Positions 48,401 through 57,346 are shown, counted from the first letter of the stretch. The stretch is 64,000 nt of DNA from Lysinibacillus cavernae (GCF_009724685.1 NZ_WMEF01000011.1:1-64000), one strand, 5' to 3'. Translations and numbers: made by a program. Notes: generated by a model not told the origin, from the sequence alone.

Positions 48401-49690
48401 AGGTAGTTTTGTATTTGTTTCGATTTTTGTACCAGTTTGAGATACAACTAGTCGGGAAACACTGCTGTTATAAAATTCAAGGTATTTTTCAACATTTTTC
48501 ATTTCCTGCTTTTCTTTAGACCAGTTCACGAATGGCTTGTCTTTATCAGAATTTGGGTTTGTCCAATTTTGGAGGTCATTCGTTGAATTGTTATTTGACG
48601 AATCTTCATCTTTGTTATTATCTGGATTTGACCAATTGATAAATGAGATATTGTTGCTTGCCACACGCCCAAGAGCTAATGGTTGCTTATTAGTAGCACC
48701 TAAATTTAACGGTGGACGAACCGTTTCGTTAACAAACATTGTCCCTGTCAGTGTCATATTAGAAAACTCAATATAGTTCCCGTTCACCACAATCGTTGCA
48801 CCAAAAGAACCGTAATCACCATCAAAATCAAGGGAGCGCGAGCTTGTTCCACTTGCATTGAGTGTTAATTTTGAGATGGAGCGAATTCCTTTACCTGAAA
48901 GATCCCCCTCAATGAATGCACCTTTTAAAACGGGCGCATTGTATTCGTTAAAAATATGAGCAAGGCTTTCTGGAATTGTATAAGATTGACCATTTATATA
49001 AACGGCATCATCATCAACATTTGTAATTTTGTAAGATGTTTCATTGTTCTTCTTCTCTTGTGAACCCACCACAAATGAAGCAAATTGTCCGCGTGTTACG
49101 GCATCAAAAGGAGAAAATGTAACAGGTGTTGTACCCTTTGTAATATTCAAATCAATTAATGTTTGAATATAGATAGCATTGCTTGTTTGGCTATTAACAT
49201 CTTTGAAAATATTATTGTACGTAGGGGATACCTCTAGATGGAATCCAACTACTACTATTTTGGCTAATTCGCCTCGAGTAAGCACTTCATTTGGGATAAA
49301 TGTGCCGTTTGAATAACCAGACATGATGCCTGCATTTTGCAACGCTGCAACATATTTATAATATACACTCCCCTTAGGTACATCCTTATAATAAGGGTCT
49401 TGAATATTTTTTGTATCCAATTTTAAAGCAGTTACCAGCATTTTCGCTGCCTCTCCACGTGTTACACTCACGTCTGGGCGGAAAGTATTATCCGCAAATC
49501 CGCTCATCACGCCCTGAGAATATAATTTTAAGATTTCGTTATAATTATCCGAGTATTGGTTAATATCCGTAAAGGGAGAAGTAGCCGCTGCCGCTTTTTG
49601 TGGTGAAGGCACTACAACTGCAATTCCACTTGAAGCAAATACCGTTGCAATCAAGGCTTTATTTACTTTTTGGATTTTAGATTTATCCAT
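45449..49690 (-). CDS. Large SLH-domain surface protein with beta-rich repeats
   Basis: Exported wall-bound protein of 1413 residues. Signal peptide ends near QKAAAA; residues about 35-215 hold three SLH domains (YSQGVMSGFADNTFRPDVSV, NAGIMSGYSNGTFIPNEVLT, LNITKGTTPVTFSPFDAVTR), which bind pyruvylated wall polymer. Residues about 225-540 carry a strand-rich domain like that in the secreted protein at 20956-22593, interrupted by an Asn/Asp-rich insert. About 550-1410 are repeated Ig/FN3-like units with recurring T(S/A)(D/N/S)E(V/P/E)G(T/D)YYY and (L/V)YV(A/V)(V/M)KD motifs. AAAGGAAGAGTGGA sets the ATG at 49690. Likely adhesin or S-layer-associated protein. Confidence 0.88.
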   Translation of the reverse strand: MDKSKIQKVNKALIATVFASSGIAVVVPSPQKAAAATSPFTDINQYSDNYNEILKLYSQGVMSGFADNTFRPDVSVTRGEAAKMLVTALKLDTKNIQDPYYKDVPKGSVYYKYVAALQNAGIMSGYSNGTFIPNEVLTRGELAKIVVVGFHLEVSPTYNNIFKDVNSQTSNAIYIQTLIDLNITKGTTPVTFSPFDAVTRGQFASFVVGSQEKKNNETSYKITNVDDDAVYINGQSYTIPESLAHIFNEYNAPVLKGAFIEGDLSGKGIRSISKLTLNASGTSSRSLDFDGDYGSFGATIVVNGNYIEFSNMTLTGTMFVNETVRPPLNLGATNKQPLALGRVASNNISFINWSNPDNNKDEDSSNNNSTNDLQNWTNPNSDKDKPFVNWSKEKQEMKNVEKYLEFYNSSVSRLVVSQTGTKIETNTKLPRVDIIGNVREFEIQGNIGTLNLNTETKLTIYGSGNIDWINYNSHTDLELYIDGRIGTLFVSNSYGKIDIGDYTYIDKVILPKDGSPNNIFDDFLDDKDNIGTITDPDGKPIDKDENENQNPDDKTKPTVSITNVKVLNGSEIQADFTSDEVGTYYYIVREKGAEAPNKREMVNHLSNDNVAYGSGAAVKGTNSVKVSNLGEKKEYVIYIMVVDGSKNASDIVSQSFQMKDASPPVVKDLKVQELHGGTRAEFTFTASEPGDYYYYVRKKTTAADPTTADIVANPTGTGKAIAGKLGVEGKLTGLEAETLYQLYVVMKDDSGNFSVDPAVVKDFKTEALDNVPPYVVGGELVKLDEIKNEFYVTVSEELDPISAEKIENYDLSGTGIVNQGDQQPIHPTKVVYSKAQKRLIFTIPSLTGFVNGDNLVVTISPKVKDLADIEFENINNIPNNTVPRNTAEYIHNDSVGPILTIIGEPVINSTKDQTLLEFNATKAGTYHYLIMESGLTLTRDDRLRLIEAVQLDEKTFNVGTADVAIIGSGGNKPAQLGKQKVLIPLPNTTPPLDPFKSYSIYMVLRDRSGNVSDIQTKHVIDDRTAPKIENTSIKIAEGNKNATFKFMSNEEGTYHYILRKAGDTAVPVPTSAEEVIDRGRASTMRKDTNEISLALEPHQDYELYVAVKDRYKNATMLQVGTESKVYTYDEKQNKTMALTPGVSGTGIMAYKFFSDGTPPRVEDPIFKQLDGKTFEVTFSEAVDLTGSDFKLVDPETGNAISPTYTWDWEDTSAKKEWEPRKLIIKFANEVTQSFDITVNANVKDKGGWIFSKQKAEYKYPTKVNTITSATLLPDTQFPSNINISKQVQVVANLNADITWDQHYYYAVLSDGYELTLDNIRDIIVRADNSNYTDIPGGAIISYGKGQITKPSDASSAKTFTAIQTSNNPNSTNVFQKDQKIYLFTKDKYGNIVYAKESTAPTAPNFVLIQPRTP

Positions 49691-50227
49691 TCCACTCTTC
49701 CTTTCACCTATGTATTTTGATACGTACAAATTTCATTTTCCTAATACCCTTTATATCGACCAAAGGCTGGATAACCTTCATAGATAAATCTAAAATAGTT
49801 AGGTAAAATTCTTGATAATGATACTAGTTTGAGAATACGCTGCTCTCTCTTTGTGAGGAGTGGGGCTTTTTTAAGCTTCATAACTGAGCGAGGCTTCTTC
49901 CTTTTGAGTGGAGTAACTCTTTTTGATCACTTTCACACCCCTTCCGAGCGGATTCTATGCAGGAATACACCAACAAAAAAGCCAAGGAGCATCGGTGCTC
50001 TCTTGGCTTTCACGATATATAGGCATACATCTAGTCGTACTTGTGGGTGTCATAAGGGAAAGGGGGATAACCTTACGTCTTGTCAAGTCGATCAAGAGAT
50101 GTGACCCGAGTTACATATCATTTGAACTTGGATTAGAAGTCATATGGCGAATGACTTAAAAGTAGCTTGCCCAAATGATGTTTGCATTAATCATTTACCC
50201 CCAAAATTAAAGATGTAAGCACATTTG
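49691..50227 (-). other. 537-bp region between diguanylate cyclase and SLH gene
   Basis: Non-coding as far as I can tell. It has an inverted repeat AAGTCAT/ATGACTT (about 50136-50156), a G/C-richer block with several short stems (about 49840-50110), and a strong hairpin at 49978-50010 that on the minus strand ends in TTTTTT. Short open frames across it on the + strand lack ribosome sites and protein character. It may be a regulated 5' leader of the SLH gene or a decayed mobile-element end. Confidence 0.4.
49978..50010 (-). terminator. Terminator-like hairpin in the SLH gene leader
   Basis: AAAGCCAAGAGAGCA/TGCTCCTTGGCTTT stem with a 4-nt loop and T6 tail on the minus strand, about 290 bp before the SLH start and 220 bp after the diguanylate cyclase stop. 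Confidence 0.75.
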
Positions 50228-51805
50228 TTATAAATTTTTACTCAAACTTTGTTCGGCAACCTTTACTTGATTGCGTCCCGCTTGTTTCGCAAGATATAAT
50301 GCACCATCAGCCGCTTCAATTAATGCCTCAGTGCTATCTGCCATTTCTGGATATACAGCAATTCCTGCAGATAGTGTTACAGGTCTACCACAAGGGCTTT
50401 CTGTAGTCGCTAGAATTTCTCGCAATCTTTCTGCCACTTGTGCTGCCTCTTCTTCTGTAGTATTAGGCAATAGCATGACAAATTCCTCACCACCATATCG
50501 ACAACACACATCCCCTTCACGTGCCACAGATTCCATATGTTTAGCTGAAAATTGTAAAACTTTATCTCCAACTGCATGACCATATGTATCATTCACACTT
50601 TTAAAATGATCTAAATCTAGCAAGATAATCGCGTGCGAGACATTACTTGCTAGCCACTCAGCGAGCATGGCATCCATCGTACGTCGATTGGTAACGCCTG
50701 TCAGTGGATCGACTGTTGATTGATCCTTGAAAAACATAACTTGTCCATGTAAAAACGATAAACTCCGTATTAAGACATTTTTCAAAGAGGAAGCTTCAAA
50801 GTACCACCCACTAACAGATTTTAAACCTTCCACATTTTTCTTATCTAGGCTTTCCTCTGTTAAAGTCGCTAATTGCTGTAATGGGTTGGCAATGCGCGCT
50901 GCAGCCCAAAGTACAATAATAATAGAAACAATCATAAGCGGGACAGATTTTATAATAACGTCCTGTACACGATCAAAAGAAGGTGCTAGTGCTATATCTA
51001 AAGGTTTCTGAGAGACAACCCCCCAACCTGTTGAAGGCACTGTACTATAGCCTGCAAGCATTTTCACTCCTTTTGTGTTCTCAACTAATTGAATACCATT
51101 TTTGCCAGACATCACAGCTTGAACCACTTTATTTTTTGTTACAACATCATTAATACGGCTTGGGTCCTGATGATAGATAACACGTCCATCTGAATCGACT
51201 ACATATACGTAAGAACCATCCTTACTATAATGTTCCCCTAGTAACGTTTTAAAGGCATTAGGTTCCTTTAAATAAATAGTCCCTGCTACCATACCTAAAT
51301 ATTCATTTGACTCAGAGAAAATAGGATGGGATATAAAAATGATGAGGCGTCCTGTCATCGCCTCATAAGGTTTAGAAATGGTTGGTGTCTTTTTGGATAA
51401 CGCCTCTTTACCTCCAATGGATGTTAAAACCTCCCCTTTAATTTCAATTGAAGGTGGTGATACAGATAATACAAGTCCCTCTGCATTTGTTATTACCACA
51501 GAATTGAACATTTGATTTTGCAACCTCAAACGCTCCGTTTCCTGATTTAGGGCATCCTCATCTTCCATTTTGTCTCTCATTTGATTCGCACTATAGCCTA
51601 AAATTTGATGGGCTTCATGGAGATAAGACTCTGCAGTAGATGCCAGTTTCTGAGCATAAACTCGATTTGTTTCAAGTGTATTCTCCTTTATCGAGTCAAC
51701 ATTCATTCTGTATCCGCCCCACACACTGCCAATGCTCGTGAAGAAGAATGCTGCCATCGCGACTCCCATAATTAAATGCTTTAATTTTAAATGATGTGAC
51801 TTCAT
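50228..51805 (-). CDS. Membrane diguanylate cyclase with Cache sensor
   Basis: Makes c-di-GMP from two GTP. The 525-residue protein has an N-terminal helix, an extracellular dCache domain (about 40-280) with YVYVVDSDGRVIYHQDPSRI, a second helix (about 290-312), and a C-terminal GGDEF domain (about 355-520) with the active-site variant GGEEF in CCRYGGEEFVMLLP and the DVDxFK-like LLDLDHFKSVNDTYGH. No RxxD inhibitory site five residues before GGEEF is apparent. AGGAGGGAAGTA precedes the chosen ATG; the longer reading has none. No EAL partner is adjacent. Its neighbour on the same strand is the SLH protein. Confidence 0.92.
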   Translation of the reverse strand: MKSHHLKLKHLIMGVAMAAFFFTSIGSVWGGYRMNVDSIKENTLETNRVYAQKLASTAESYLHEAHQILGYSANQMRDKMEDEDALNQETERLRLQNQMFNSVVITNAEGLVLSVSPPSIEIKGEVLTSIGGKEALSKKTPTISKPYEAMTGRLIIFISHPIFSESNEYLGMVAGTIYLKEPNAFKTLLGEHYSKDGSYVYVVDSDGRVIYHQDPSRINDVVTKNKVVQAVMSGKNGIQLVENTKGVKMLAGYSTVPSTGWGVVSQKPLDIALAPSFDRVQDVIIKSVPLMIVSIIIVLWAAARIANPLQQLATLTEESLDKKNVEGLKSVSGWYFEASSLKNVLIRSLSFLHGQVMFFKDQSTVDPLTGVTNRRTMDAMLAEWLASNVSHAIILLDLDHFKSVNDTYGHAVGDKVLQFSAKHMESVAREGDVCCRYGGEEFVMLLPNTTEEEAAQVAERLREILATTESPCGRPVTLSAGIAVYPEMADSTEALIEAADGALYLAKQAGRNQVKVAEQSLSKNL

Positions 51806-52335
51806 TACTTCCCTCCTATTTATAATAGTTTTGTATATATACCTTGAGAGATAATTTGTCGAATTAGTGACTATTATAAGCAAAGACTCCATTAGGGAAA
51901 AGTATCATTTCATAATGGCGTAGGAAGTACCCATCCAAACTCATAAAATAACGCACCTCTAGGATTGTATCAATAAAGTGGGTTGCAGCATATGGACATC
52001 TAGTAAATTTTGTACGTCATCACATCATGCTTTTCACAAGAATGAATTTTCTAATAAATGACTATTGTTATCTGAAATTTGACAAGGCATCTAAATTCTA
52101 AATTTTTTTACTTTTATTGTTATTCTGACATATAAAATTTAAGATGTTTATTTTATAATAAAAAATAGCATAGGCAAGTTAAGATTTATTCTGTTATAAT
52201 ACTGATTAAATTAAATAAAAACTGTATTATTACAGAATTTGCAATACGCTTTTCACACAATGGGGATTATGAGAAAAGCGCTACGCTGCCATCGTAGGGA
52301 TGGTCGTGTAGCCTACAAAAAAGGGGTTGGAAGAT
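51806..52335. other. Divergent intergenic region
   Basis: AT-rich 530-bp gap between the diguanylate cyclase and the CoA-transferase gene. Near the right end are two stems: CGCTTTTC/GAAAAGCG (52247-52280) and GTAGG/CCTAC (about 52294-52316), directly before the CoA-transferase ribosome site. They may influence its translation. No gene is seen. Confidence 0.4.
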
Positions 52336-53520
52336 TTGGGTATTTTAAAGGGGTTAAAAATTCTCGATTTTTCTGCATTACTACCAGGACCAATGGCAAC
52401 AATGATATTTGCTGATTTAGGAGCTGATGTCATCCATGTTGAATCATCAAAGCGCGTTGATTTAACACGAATTATGCCTCCCTATGATGATGATCATGAG
52501 GCATACATCCATCAACATTTAAATCGATCTAAAAAATCCATTACATTAAATTTAAAATCGCCAGACGCTATAGACATTGTTAAATCACTTGTACAAGAGT
52601 ATGACGTTATTATCGAAGGCTTTCGACCAGGTGTCATGCAACGGCTTGGCCTCGGCTATGGAGCGCTTAAAGAAATAAATCCAAAGGTTATTTATTGTGC
52701 GATTACAGGCTATGGACAAACTGGACCTTATAGCAATCGACCTGGACATGATAATAACTATCTTTCATTGGCAGGAGTACTTGACTATTCACGCCATAAG
52801 GATAAAAAACCTGTCTCCATGGGCGTTCAACTAGCAGATATAGCTGGTGGGACAATGCATGCCGCAATTGGGGTACTGGCTGCTGCCCTTCATCGTGAAA
52901 AAACGGGAGAAGGACAATTCATTGATATTAGTATGACAGATGCTGTATTTTCACTTAATGCAATGTATGGCTCAGCATTTATTGGTGGTGGTCGTGTACC
53001 ACAGCCAGAGCAAGAAATTTTAAATGGTGGCAGTTACTATGATTTTTATAAAACAAAGGATGGACGCTTTTTCTCTGTCGGTAGTTTAGAGCCTCAATTT
53101 CGTAAATTGCTCTGCGAAGCACTCGATATTCCTGAGTTGATTGATAATACCTTTAATGATTCCTACTATACGCAAATTCGTTTTAAGGAAGCTGTTCATG
53201 ATGCATTTTTATCAAAGACGTATGAGGAGTGGCTTGAAGTTTTTAACGAGGATTTTGAAGGTTGTGTAGAGCCCGTTCTCACATTCCCAGAAGCATGTGA
53301 GCATCCGCAGCTAAAAGCAAGAGAAATGATAGTAGCGATCCCCAAAAGTGATGGCTCAATGCAAAAACAAATTGCATCTCCGTTTAAATTTGATGGTTCA
53401 CAGCCCGAATACAAGCATGTGGGTGCTAAGCTCGGCGAACATACGGAGGAAGTTTTGCTATCTTTAGGTTACGATGCTGAGCGAATTAAAGCGTTGCAAG
53501 AAAATGGTGTGTTAGAATAA
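52336..53520 (+). CDS. Family III CoA-transferase / acyl-CoA racemase (CaiB/BaiF)
   Basis: Cytoplasmic CoA enzyme of 394 residues, either moving CoA between acids or epimerising a 2-methylacyl-CoA. Features: GLKILDFSALLPGPMATMIF and ADLGADVIHVE at the N-terminus, LNRSKKSITLNLKSP, ITGYGQTGPYSNRPGHDNNY, and the catalytic-Asp region GQFIDISMTDAVF with the preceding DIAGG. I start it at TTG 52336, nine bp after AAAAAGGGG; another in-frame TTG at 52327 touches that site. No fatty-acid or carnitine genes are nearby, so the substrate is unknown. Confidence 0.9.
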   Translation: MGILKGLKILDFSALLPGPMATMIFADLGADVIHVESSKRVDLTRIMPPYDDDHEAYIHQHLNRSKKSITLNLKSPDAIDIVKSLVQEYDVIIEGFRPGVMQRLGLGYGALKEINPKVIYCAITGYGQTGPYSNRPGHDNNYLSLAGVLDYSRHKDKKPVSMGVQLADIAGGTMHAAIGVLAAALHREKTGEGQFIDISMTDAVFSLNAMYGSAFIGGGRVPQPEQEILNGGSYYDFYKTKDGRFFSVGSLEPQFRKLLCEALDIPELIDNTFNDSYYTQIRFKEAVHDAFLSKTYEEWLEVFNEDFEGCVEPVLTFPEACEHPQLKAREMIVAIPKSDGSMQKQIASPFKFDGSQPEYKHVGAKLGEHTEEVLLSLGYDAERIKALQENGVLE

Positions 53521-53560
53521 AAAGGAGTGTCTAATACTGTGACGTATTAGACACTCCTTT
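53521..53560. terminator. Bidirectional terminator
   Basis: 17-bp stem AAAGGAGTGTCTAATAC with a 6-nt loop between converging genes; its right arm overlaps the stop of the next gene. Confidence 0.92.
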
Positions 53561-55035
53561 TATACATACGCACTAATAAACATGCGCATGTTTTCAAAAT
53601 GGTCATCAATTAGCAAATATTTTTTATAGGTCTCCATTAATTTTTCAAAAAGCTCGAACTGTTCAGTTACAAATAATACTCTTAAAATATTTAGCATATG
53701 CAGGGAGGCACTTTGTGCTACAACATGATACGGTACATCAGGTTGACGATAATTACGCCGCCACTCTTCCACAGATAAACCAATATGCTGTAGTGAGTTA
53801 TTAACATGTAGTGCAATGTCCTGTTGAACATAGGCCTCAATAGCAATAAGCTGTTCACTACTAAAGTTTTTTTGTACTAATGAAGCATTAATTTTTTTAT
53901 TAGACGCTAGGACATGTTCTTTTAACAGAAGTAAGCCATCCTCATAACGTGCAAATTTTACATAATGATCAAGTAGAATAGCATATAAATTTTCTAAATA
54001 ATTTAGTTGATAGTTTTTAATAATGGCAGGCGGTGTTGGTTTACGATTTGGCAATAGCTCCTTATACTCCAGTAAAATTTCGATAGCGTAATTATTTAAA
54101 CGTTCATCTTCTAATAAATATTCACCATAATGTATAACCTTTTCGCTCTGTTGTTCTCTATTTGCTATATGAAATAGAATATAGGCAATTAACACTTTTT
54201 CCTTCTCTGTTAGTGCATACATTGAGTAGCGCCATTCCACTTCAAATGAAGTAATAAATGCTTTGACATTGTTATAATCGCCCTCTGACAAACAATAATG
54301 TGTAACAATTTGATAAAGACGCAGCTGTTTCTTTGCCAAACAGCTTGCATTGTGCTTATCCACATGAGTTATACACTTATCCAGCATCAATTTATAGTTA
54401 TTCACAAAGTTATCCACATGTTCACAATTTCTTTTCACAGATTGCTCGAAATGTCCCATTATTTCATAAAGAAATGTGAATTGCTCTAAAGGTCTGTGGA
54501 TAAGTAGTGAATAAACTTTTTTCGTGAAAAGCCAATGCCAAAATGATTCATATTCTTTATACATCATATGCACTAAATATTCATCTTGAAATTTATATAA
54601 AATAATTGTTTGTAGCTCATTAACTGGCATTTCTATTTGCATTCGTTTGCCAAATACTAGCCAAATTAATCGTTCTAAGTCTATTGTGTGTTGCGCGAAG
54701 AGCTGTTCAAAAAAAGTCTCTTTTCCTTTTTGTGTATAGAAAAAAGCATTGAGCCGTTCATTCACAAATTTTGCATCTAAACTATATTTGTCAAAATACA
54801 TTTGCATTTCTGTTGATACACGACCCCAATATTTACGAGCAGTGGAAAAGGCAATATTCTTAGCCGTTTCTTCGTTTACTAAAAACAGATTGGGTGAGAG
54901 CGAAGTACCAAGTATTTTTGGATCTTCATGCAGATTAGACTCTGCCTCAAGCCATGTTGCTAGTAAATTTTCAGCACCCTTTTCACTTCTTTGTTTATAA
55001 GCCATGAATAATTGCTCATCACAGTCCAACAGCAT
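53560..55035 (-). CDS. Large helical protein of unknown function
   Basis: Protein of 491 residues that I do not recognise. It has no signal peptide, no membrane helix and no catalytic motif that I can name. It is predicted mostly helical, with Leu/Tyr/Glu-rich segments of 30-40 residues (for example IAYILFHIANREQQSEKVIH, YLENLYAILLDHYVKFARYE) that recall TPR-like solenoids such as those of Rgg/PlcR-type regulators, but no helix-turn-helix is evident. GGGAGG lies 10 bp before the chosen ATG; a 35-codon upstream extension is unlikely. It is monocistronic and convergent with the CoA-transferase gene. Confidence 0.6.
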   Translation of the reverse strand: MLLDCDEQLFMAYKQRSEKGAENLLATWLEAESNLHEDPKILGTSLSPNLFLVNEETAKNIAFSTARKYWGRVSTEMQMYFDKYSLDAKFVNERLNAFFYTQKGKETFFEQLFAQHTIDLERLIWLVFGKRMQIEMPVNELQTIILYKFQDEYLVHMMYKEYESFWHWLFTKKVYSLLIHRPLEQFTFLYEIMGHFEQSVKRNCEHVDNFVNNYKLMLDKCITHVDKHNASCLAKKQLRLYQIVTHYCLSEGDYNNVKAFITSFEVEWRYSMYALTEKEKVLIAYILFHIANREQQSEKVIHYGEYLLEDERLNNYAIEILLEYKELLPNRKPTPPAIIKNYQLNYLENLYAILLDHYVKFARYEDGLLLLKEHVLASNKKINASLVQKNFSSEQLIAIEAYVQQDIALHVNNSLQHIGLSVEEWRRNYRQPDVPYHVVAQSASLHMLNILRVLFVTEQFELFEKLMETYKKYLLIDDHFENMRMFISAYV

Positions 55036-55194
55036 ACAATTGGAGCCTCCCATCAAATTCGACCAACAAAGATCTTCCCCTATTATTAAAATACATGTTT
55101 TTAACACTCTTTCTTCAATATAACAAATCTTAACTAACATATGCTAAAAAAATAGTGATATGCATAGTGAAATCGCTATCAAACATAAAAAAAT

Positions 55195-55225
55195 CCATCT
55201 ATAAAGTGGAGCACTTCATAGATGG
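55195..55225 (-). terminator. Terminator of the HPP gene
   Basis: CCATCTAT.AAGTG/CACTT.ATAGATGG stem followed by ATTTTTTT on the minus strand. Confidence 0.88.
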
Positions 55226-55235
55226 GAAATCTTCA

Positions 55236-55790
55236 TCACCAAAATAGTGGATATTTTCTTGTTTCTCGTAAATTATTTATCAACAATCCGAACAGCACAA
55301 TAATGACTGCACCAATTAATACTGGCATTACTAAGTAGCTCCAACCATAGCCTCCTAAAATAATAATAATTGGATTAGCACCCGCAGGAGGGTGAATGAT
55401 TCCTAAAAGGGCCATAAAAAATATGGTTAATCCAACACCAAGACTAATTGACAGCATACTAGAGCCTAGTAATGTATACATTGCCAAACCAATAAATGCT
55501 GAAATGAAATGACCACCTATAATATTTCGGGGCTGAGATAATGGTGCATTCCAAACAACAAATACAAGTACGCAGCTACCACCAAGTGATGCCATTAACC
55601 AAGGAGCAGCTGTAAAATTTGTTAACCATAGCAACACAAAAATACATATTAAACCGCCTATTGCTCCTGTGAAGGCATCCGCGAAATTTGTTCGAGAAGG
55701 AGCATGACCTCCTCCTCTCATTTTTAAAATAAAAGGTTTTATACTATTCTTTTTCTCTAGTTTATTTTCCACACCTAAGAACTCTGTCAT
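55236..55790 (-). CDS. HPP-family integral membrane protein
   Basis: Membrane protein of 184 residues with about four to five helices and the family signature GIIHPPAGANPIIIILGGYG (His-Pro-Pro). Some HPP proteins of plants and cyanobacteria transport nitrite; the role in Bacillales is not established. The cytoplasmic N-terminus has a Gly/Arg-rich KMRGGGHAPSRTN stretch before the first helix, as in the family. The ribosome site is weak (GTTGGTGTCGA). It has its own terminator. Confidence 0.85.
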   Translation of the reverse strand: MTEFLGVENKLEKKNSIKPFILKMRGGGHAPSRTNFADAFTGAIGGLICIFVLLWLTNFTAAPWLMASLGGSCVLVFVVWNAPLSQPRNIIGGHFISAFIGLAMYTLLGSSMLSISLGVGLTIFFMALLGIIHPPAGANPIIIILGGYGWSYLVMPVLIGAVIIVLFGLLINNLRETRKYPLFW

Positions 55791-55944
55791 TCGACACCAA
55801 CTTTTCTATTTTACACTCATCTATTTAATGCTGACATATTGATCGTTATTAAACTTTAACTATTATATCAACACAACAATAGAATTCAATCTAAACTTCA
55901 AATTTCAGTCAAATATTTACTTTTTCAACTTGTATCTCATACAA

Positions 55945-55972
55945 AAAAGCAAACCTATAAAAGTTTGCTTTT
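55945..55972 (-). terminator. Terminator of the acetamidase/formamidase gene
   Basis: AAAAGCAAAC/GTTTGCTTTT stem with an 8-nt loop, T-rich on the minus strand. Confidence 0.88.
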
Positions 55973-55987
55973 GAATGGAATCATCCA

Positions 55988-57346
55988 TTAATCATATTGC
56001 TTTTTCACAGCCTTATAAATTCGGACCTTTTTTAATATTGTTTTTGGTACTTGGAGGGTTGCAGTGACAACCCCTGGGTGGCGTCCAATTTCAATGGAAC
56101 CTGTGATTGTTGCTCTATTTAATACTTCTGGATCGCTCATCTCAAATAGCTTTGCAGCTCTATGGATCGCATTATCAGTAGCATCATTTAATGTTTTTCC
56201 AGAACCAACCACAGATACAGGGAATGCTTCCTCTACCTGTTTCACACCAAACTCCTCTGCTAGCTCGCGAGCACGACGTTTTTCTTCTTTAGTAAAGGGC
56301 TTTGCCGTATAAGGTAAATCTTCTACATTTGGTAGTAAAACTGGACCTTCCAATGCTACTTTTTTCAAGACACTAACTTGGAGCTGCACAATACCCGCTA
56401 CATCTGTTGTATGCCCTGCAATCTCACCATCTCCCTGCATGGCATGCATATCCCCAATATATACACCACCACCTGGAACTTTTACAGGACAAATAATCGT
56501 TGCTCCTTCTCGCACTCTGCTGATGTCCATATGTCCATCGGTACGATGTAAATCCAATTCATCTTGGGTAAAGGCATATTCATGTGGTGCCCCAATTAAA
56601 AATGAACCGAAATCACCAGCATTATGAGAATCTGGCATCGCTTTAGAAGGAGTTGTACCGAGCTGACCTAAAAATGGTCGCATTCTGGCCATTACACCAA
56701 CTAAGTCGCTTGGCGCTAAAACCACAACAGGATTTTGTACAGAGTTTTCAGGTGTCCTCATGTAATTTTTGGCATCAAGGGCAATACGGCGAGCACCCTC
56801 TCGTCCAACAGTCACACCAATTTGTCCTTTTTGATCAAGTGCCATCGTATAGCCGTTCGTCATTTTAAATGGGGCAGTTTCTGTGTCGCATGTCGAACAG
56901 CGAATCGCTTGTGGACCTATTCCTTTAACAACTGTGCTTGGGTGGAGCTTGCCACAACCTGGGCATTTTACGGAAACAAATGGATCACCAATAAATCGAT
57001 CTACAATGGCCTCATCATGTCCAGATGAAGTTGCCAATGACGTGACCTGAATAGATTTAATTTTAATGACGATAGCATCTCCTACCTCAGCACCTTCTAC
57101 AAAAACAGGTTTCGTCACTTCATGTCCTCCACGAATAGTGGGTGTTAGCATTGGTCCCCAGCATCCAGGTGTTGTATTGGCAATAATTGTTCCACCATCT
57201 TTAACGGGCCCTAACATTTTCTGCGAAGGATCTAAAATACCATCAATGAACTCATTTACGAACAATGTCTCAGCGGCTTGCGGTTGCTGTATAAAGTCAT
57301 CACTTTCTATTCCTTCTTTTTCAAGCACATGCAATTCGTTTGTCAT
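55988..57346 (-). CDS. Acetamidase/formamidase family amidohydrolase
   Basis: Hydrolyses a short amide such as formamide or acetamide to the acid and ammonia. The 452-residue protein has the family blocks NTTPGCWGPMLTPTIRGGHE, MPDSHNAGDFGSFLIGAPHE and VYIGDMHAMQGDGEIAGHTT, with the conserved Asp/His/Glu residues of the active site. It also contains a four-Cys knuckle, Cys128-Cys131 (CPGCG) and Cys150-Cys153 (CSTC), likely to bind zinc. AGGAG lies 14-15 bp before the ATG. No amide transporter is adjacent; role is probably nitrogen scavenging. Confidence 0.9.
   Translation of the reverse strand: MTNELHVLEKEGIESDDFIQQPQAAETLFVNEFIDGILDPSQKMLGPVKDGGTIIANTTPGCWGPMLTPTIRGGHEVTKPVFVEGAEVGDAIVIKIKSIQVTSLATSSGHDEAIVDRFIGDPFVSVKCPGCGKLHPSTVVKGIGPQAIRCSTCDTETAPFKMTNGYTMALDQKGQIGVTVGREGARRIALDAKNYMRTPENSVQNPVVVLAPSDLVGVMARMRPFLGQLGTTPSKAMPDSHNAGDFGSFLIGAPHEYAFTQDELDLHRTDGHMDISRVREGATIICPVKVPGGGVYIGDMHAMQGDGEIAGHTTDVAGIVQLQVSVLKKVALEGPVLLPNVEDLPYTAKPFTKEEKRRARELAEEFGVKQVEEAFPVSVVGSGKTLNDATDNAIHRAAKLFEMSDPEVLNRATITGSIEIGRHPGVVTATLQVPKTILKKVRIYKAVKKQYD

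Noticed and set aside
49800..49830. Fur-like TTGATAATGATACTAG near the SLH gene
   Set aside because: Only the first half matches; the second half site is absent.
49829..50159. Overlapping + strand open frames of 91 and 78 codons in the SLH-gene leader
   Set aside because: No ribosome site, Cys/Arg-rich translation without protein character, and they cover stem-forming DNA; more likely non-coding RNA or element debris.
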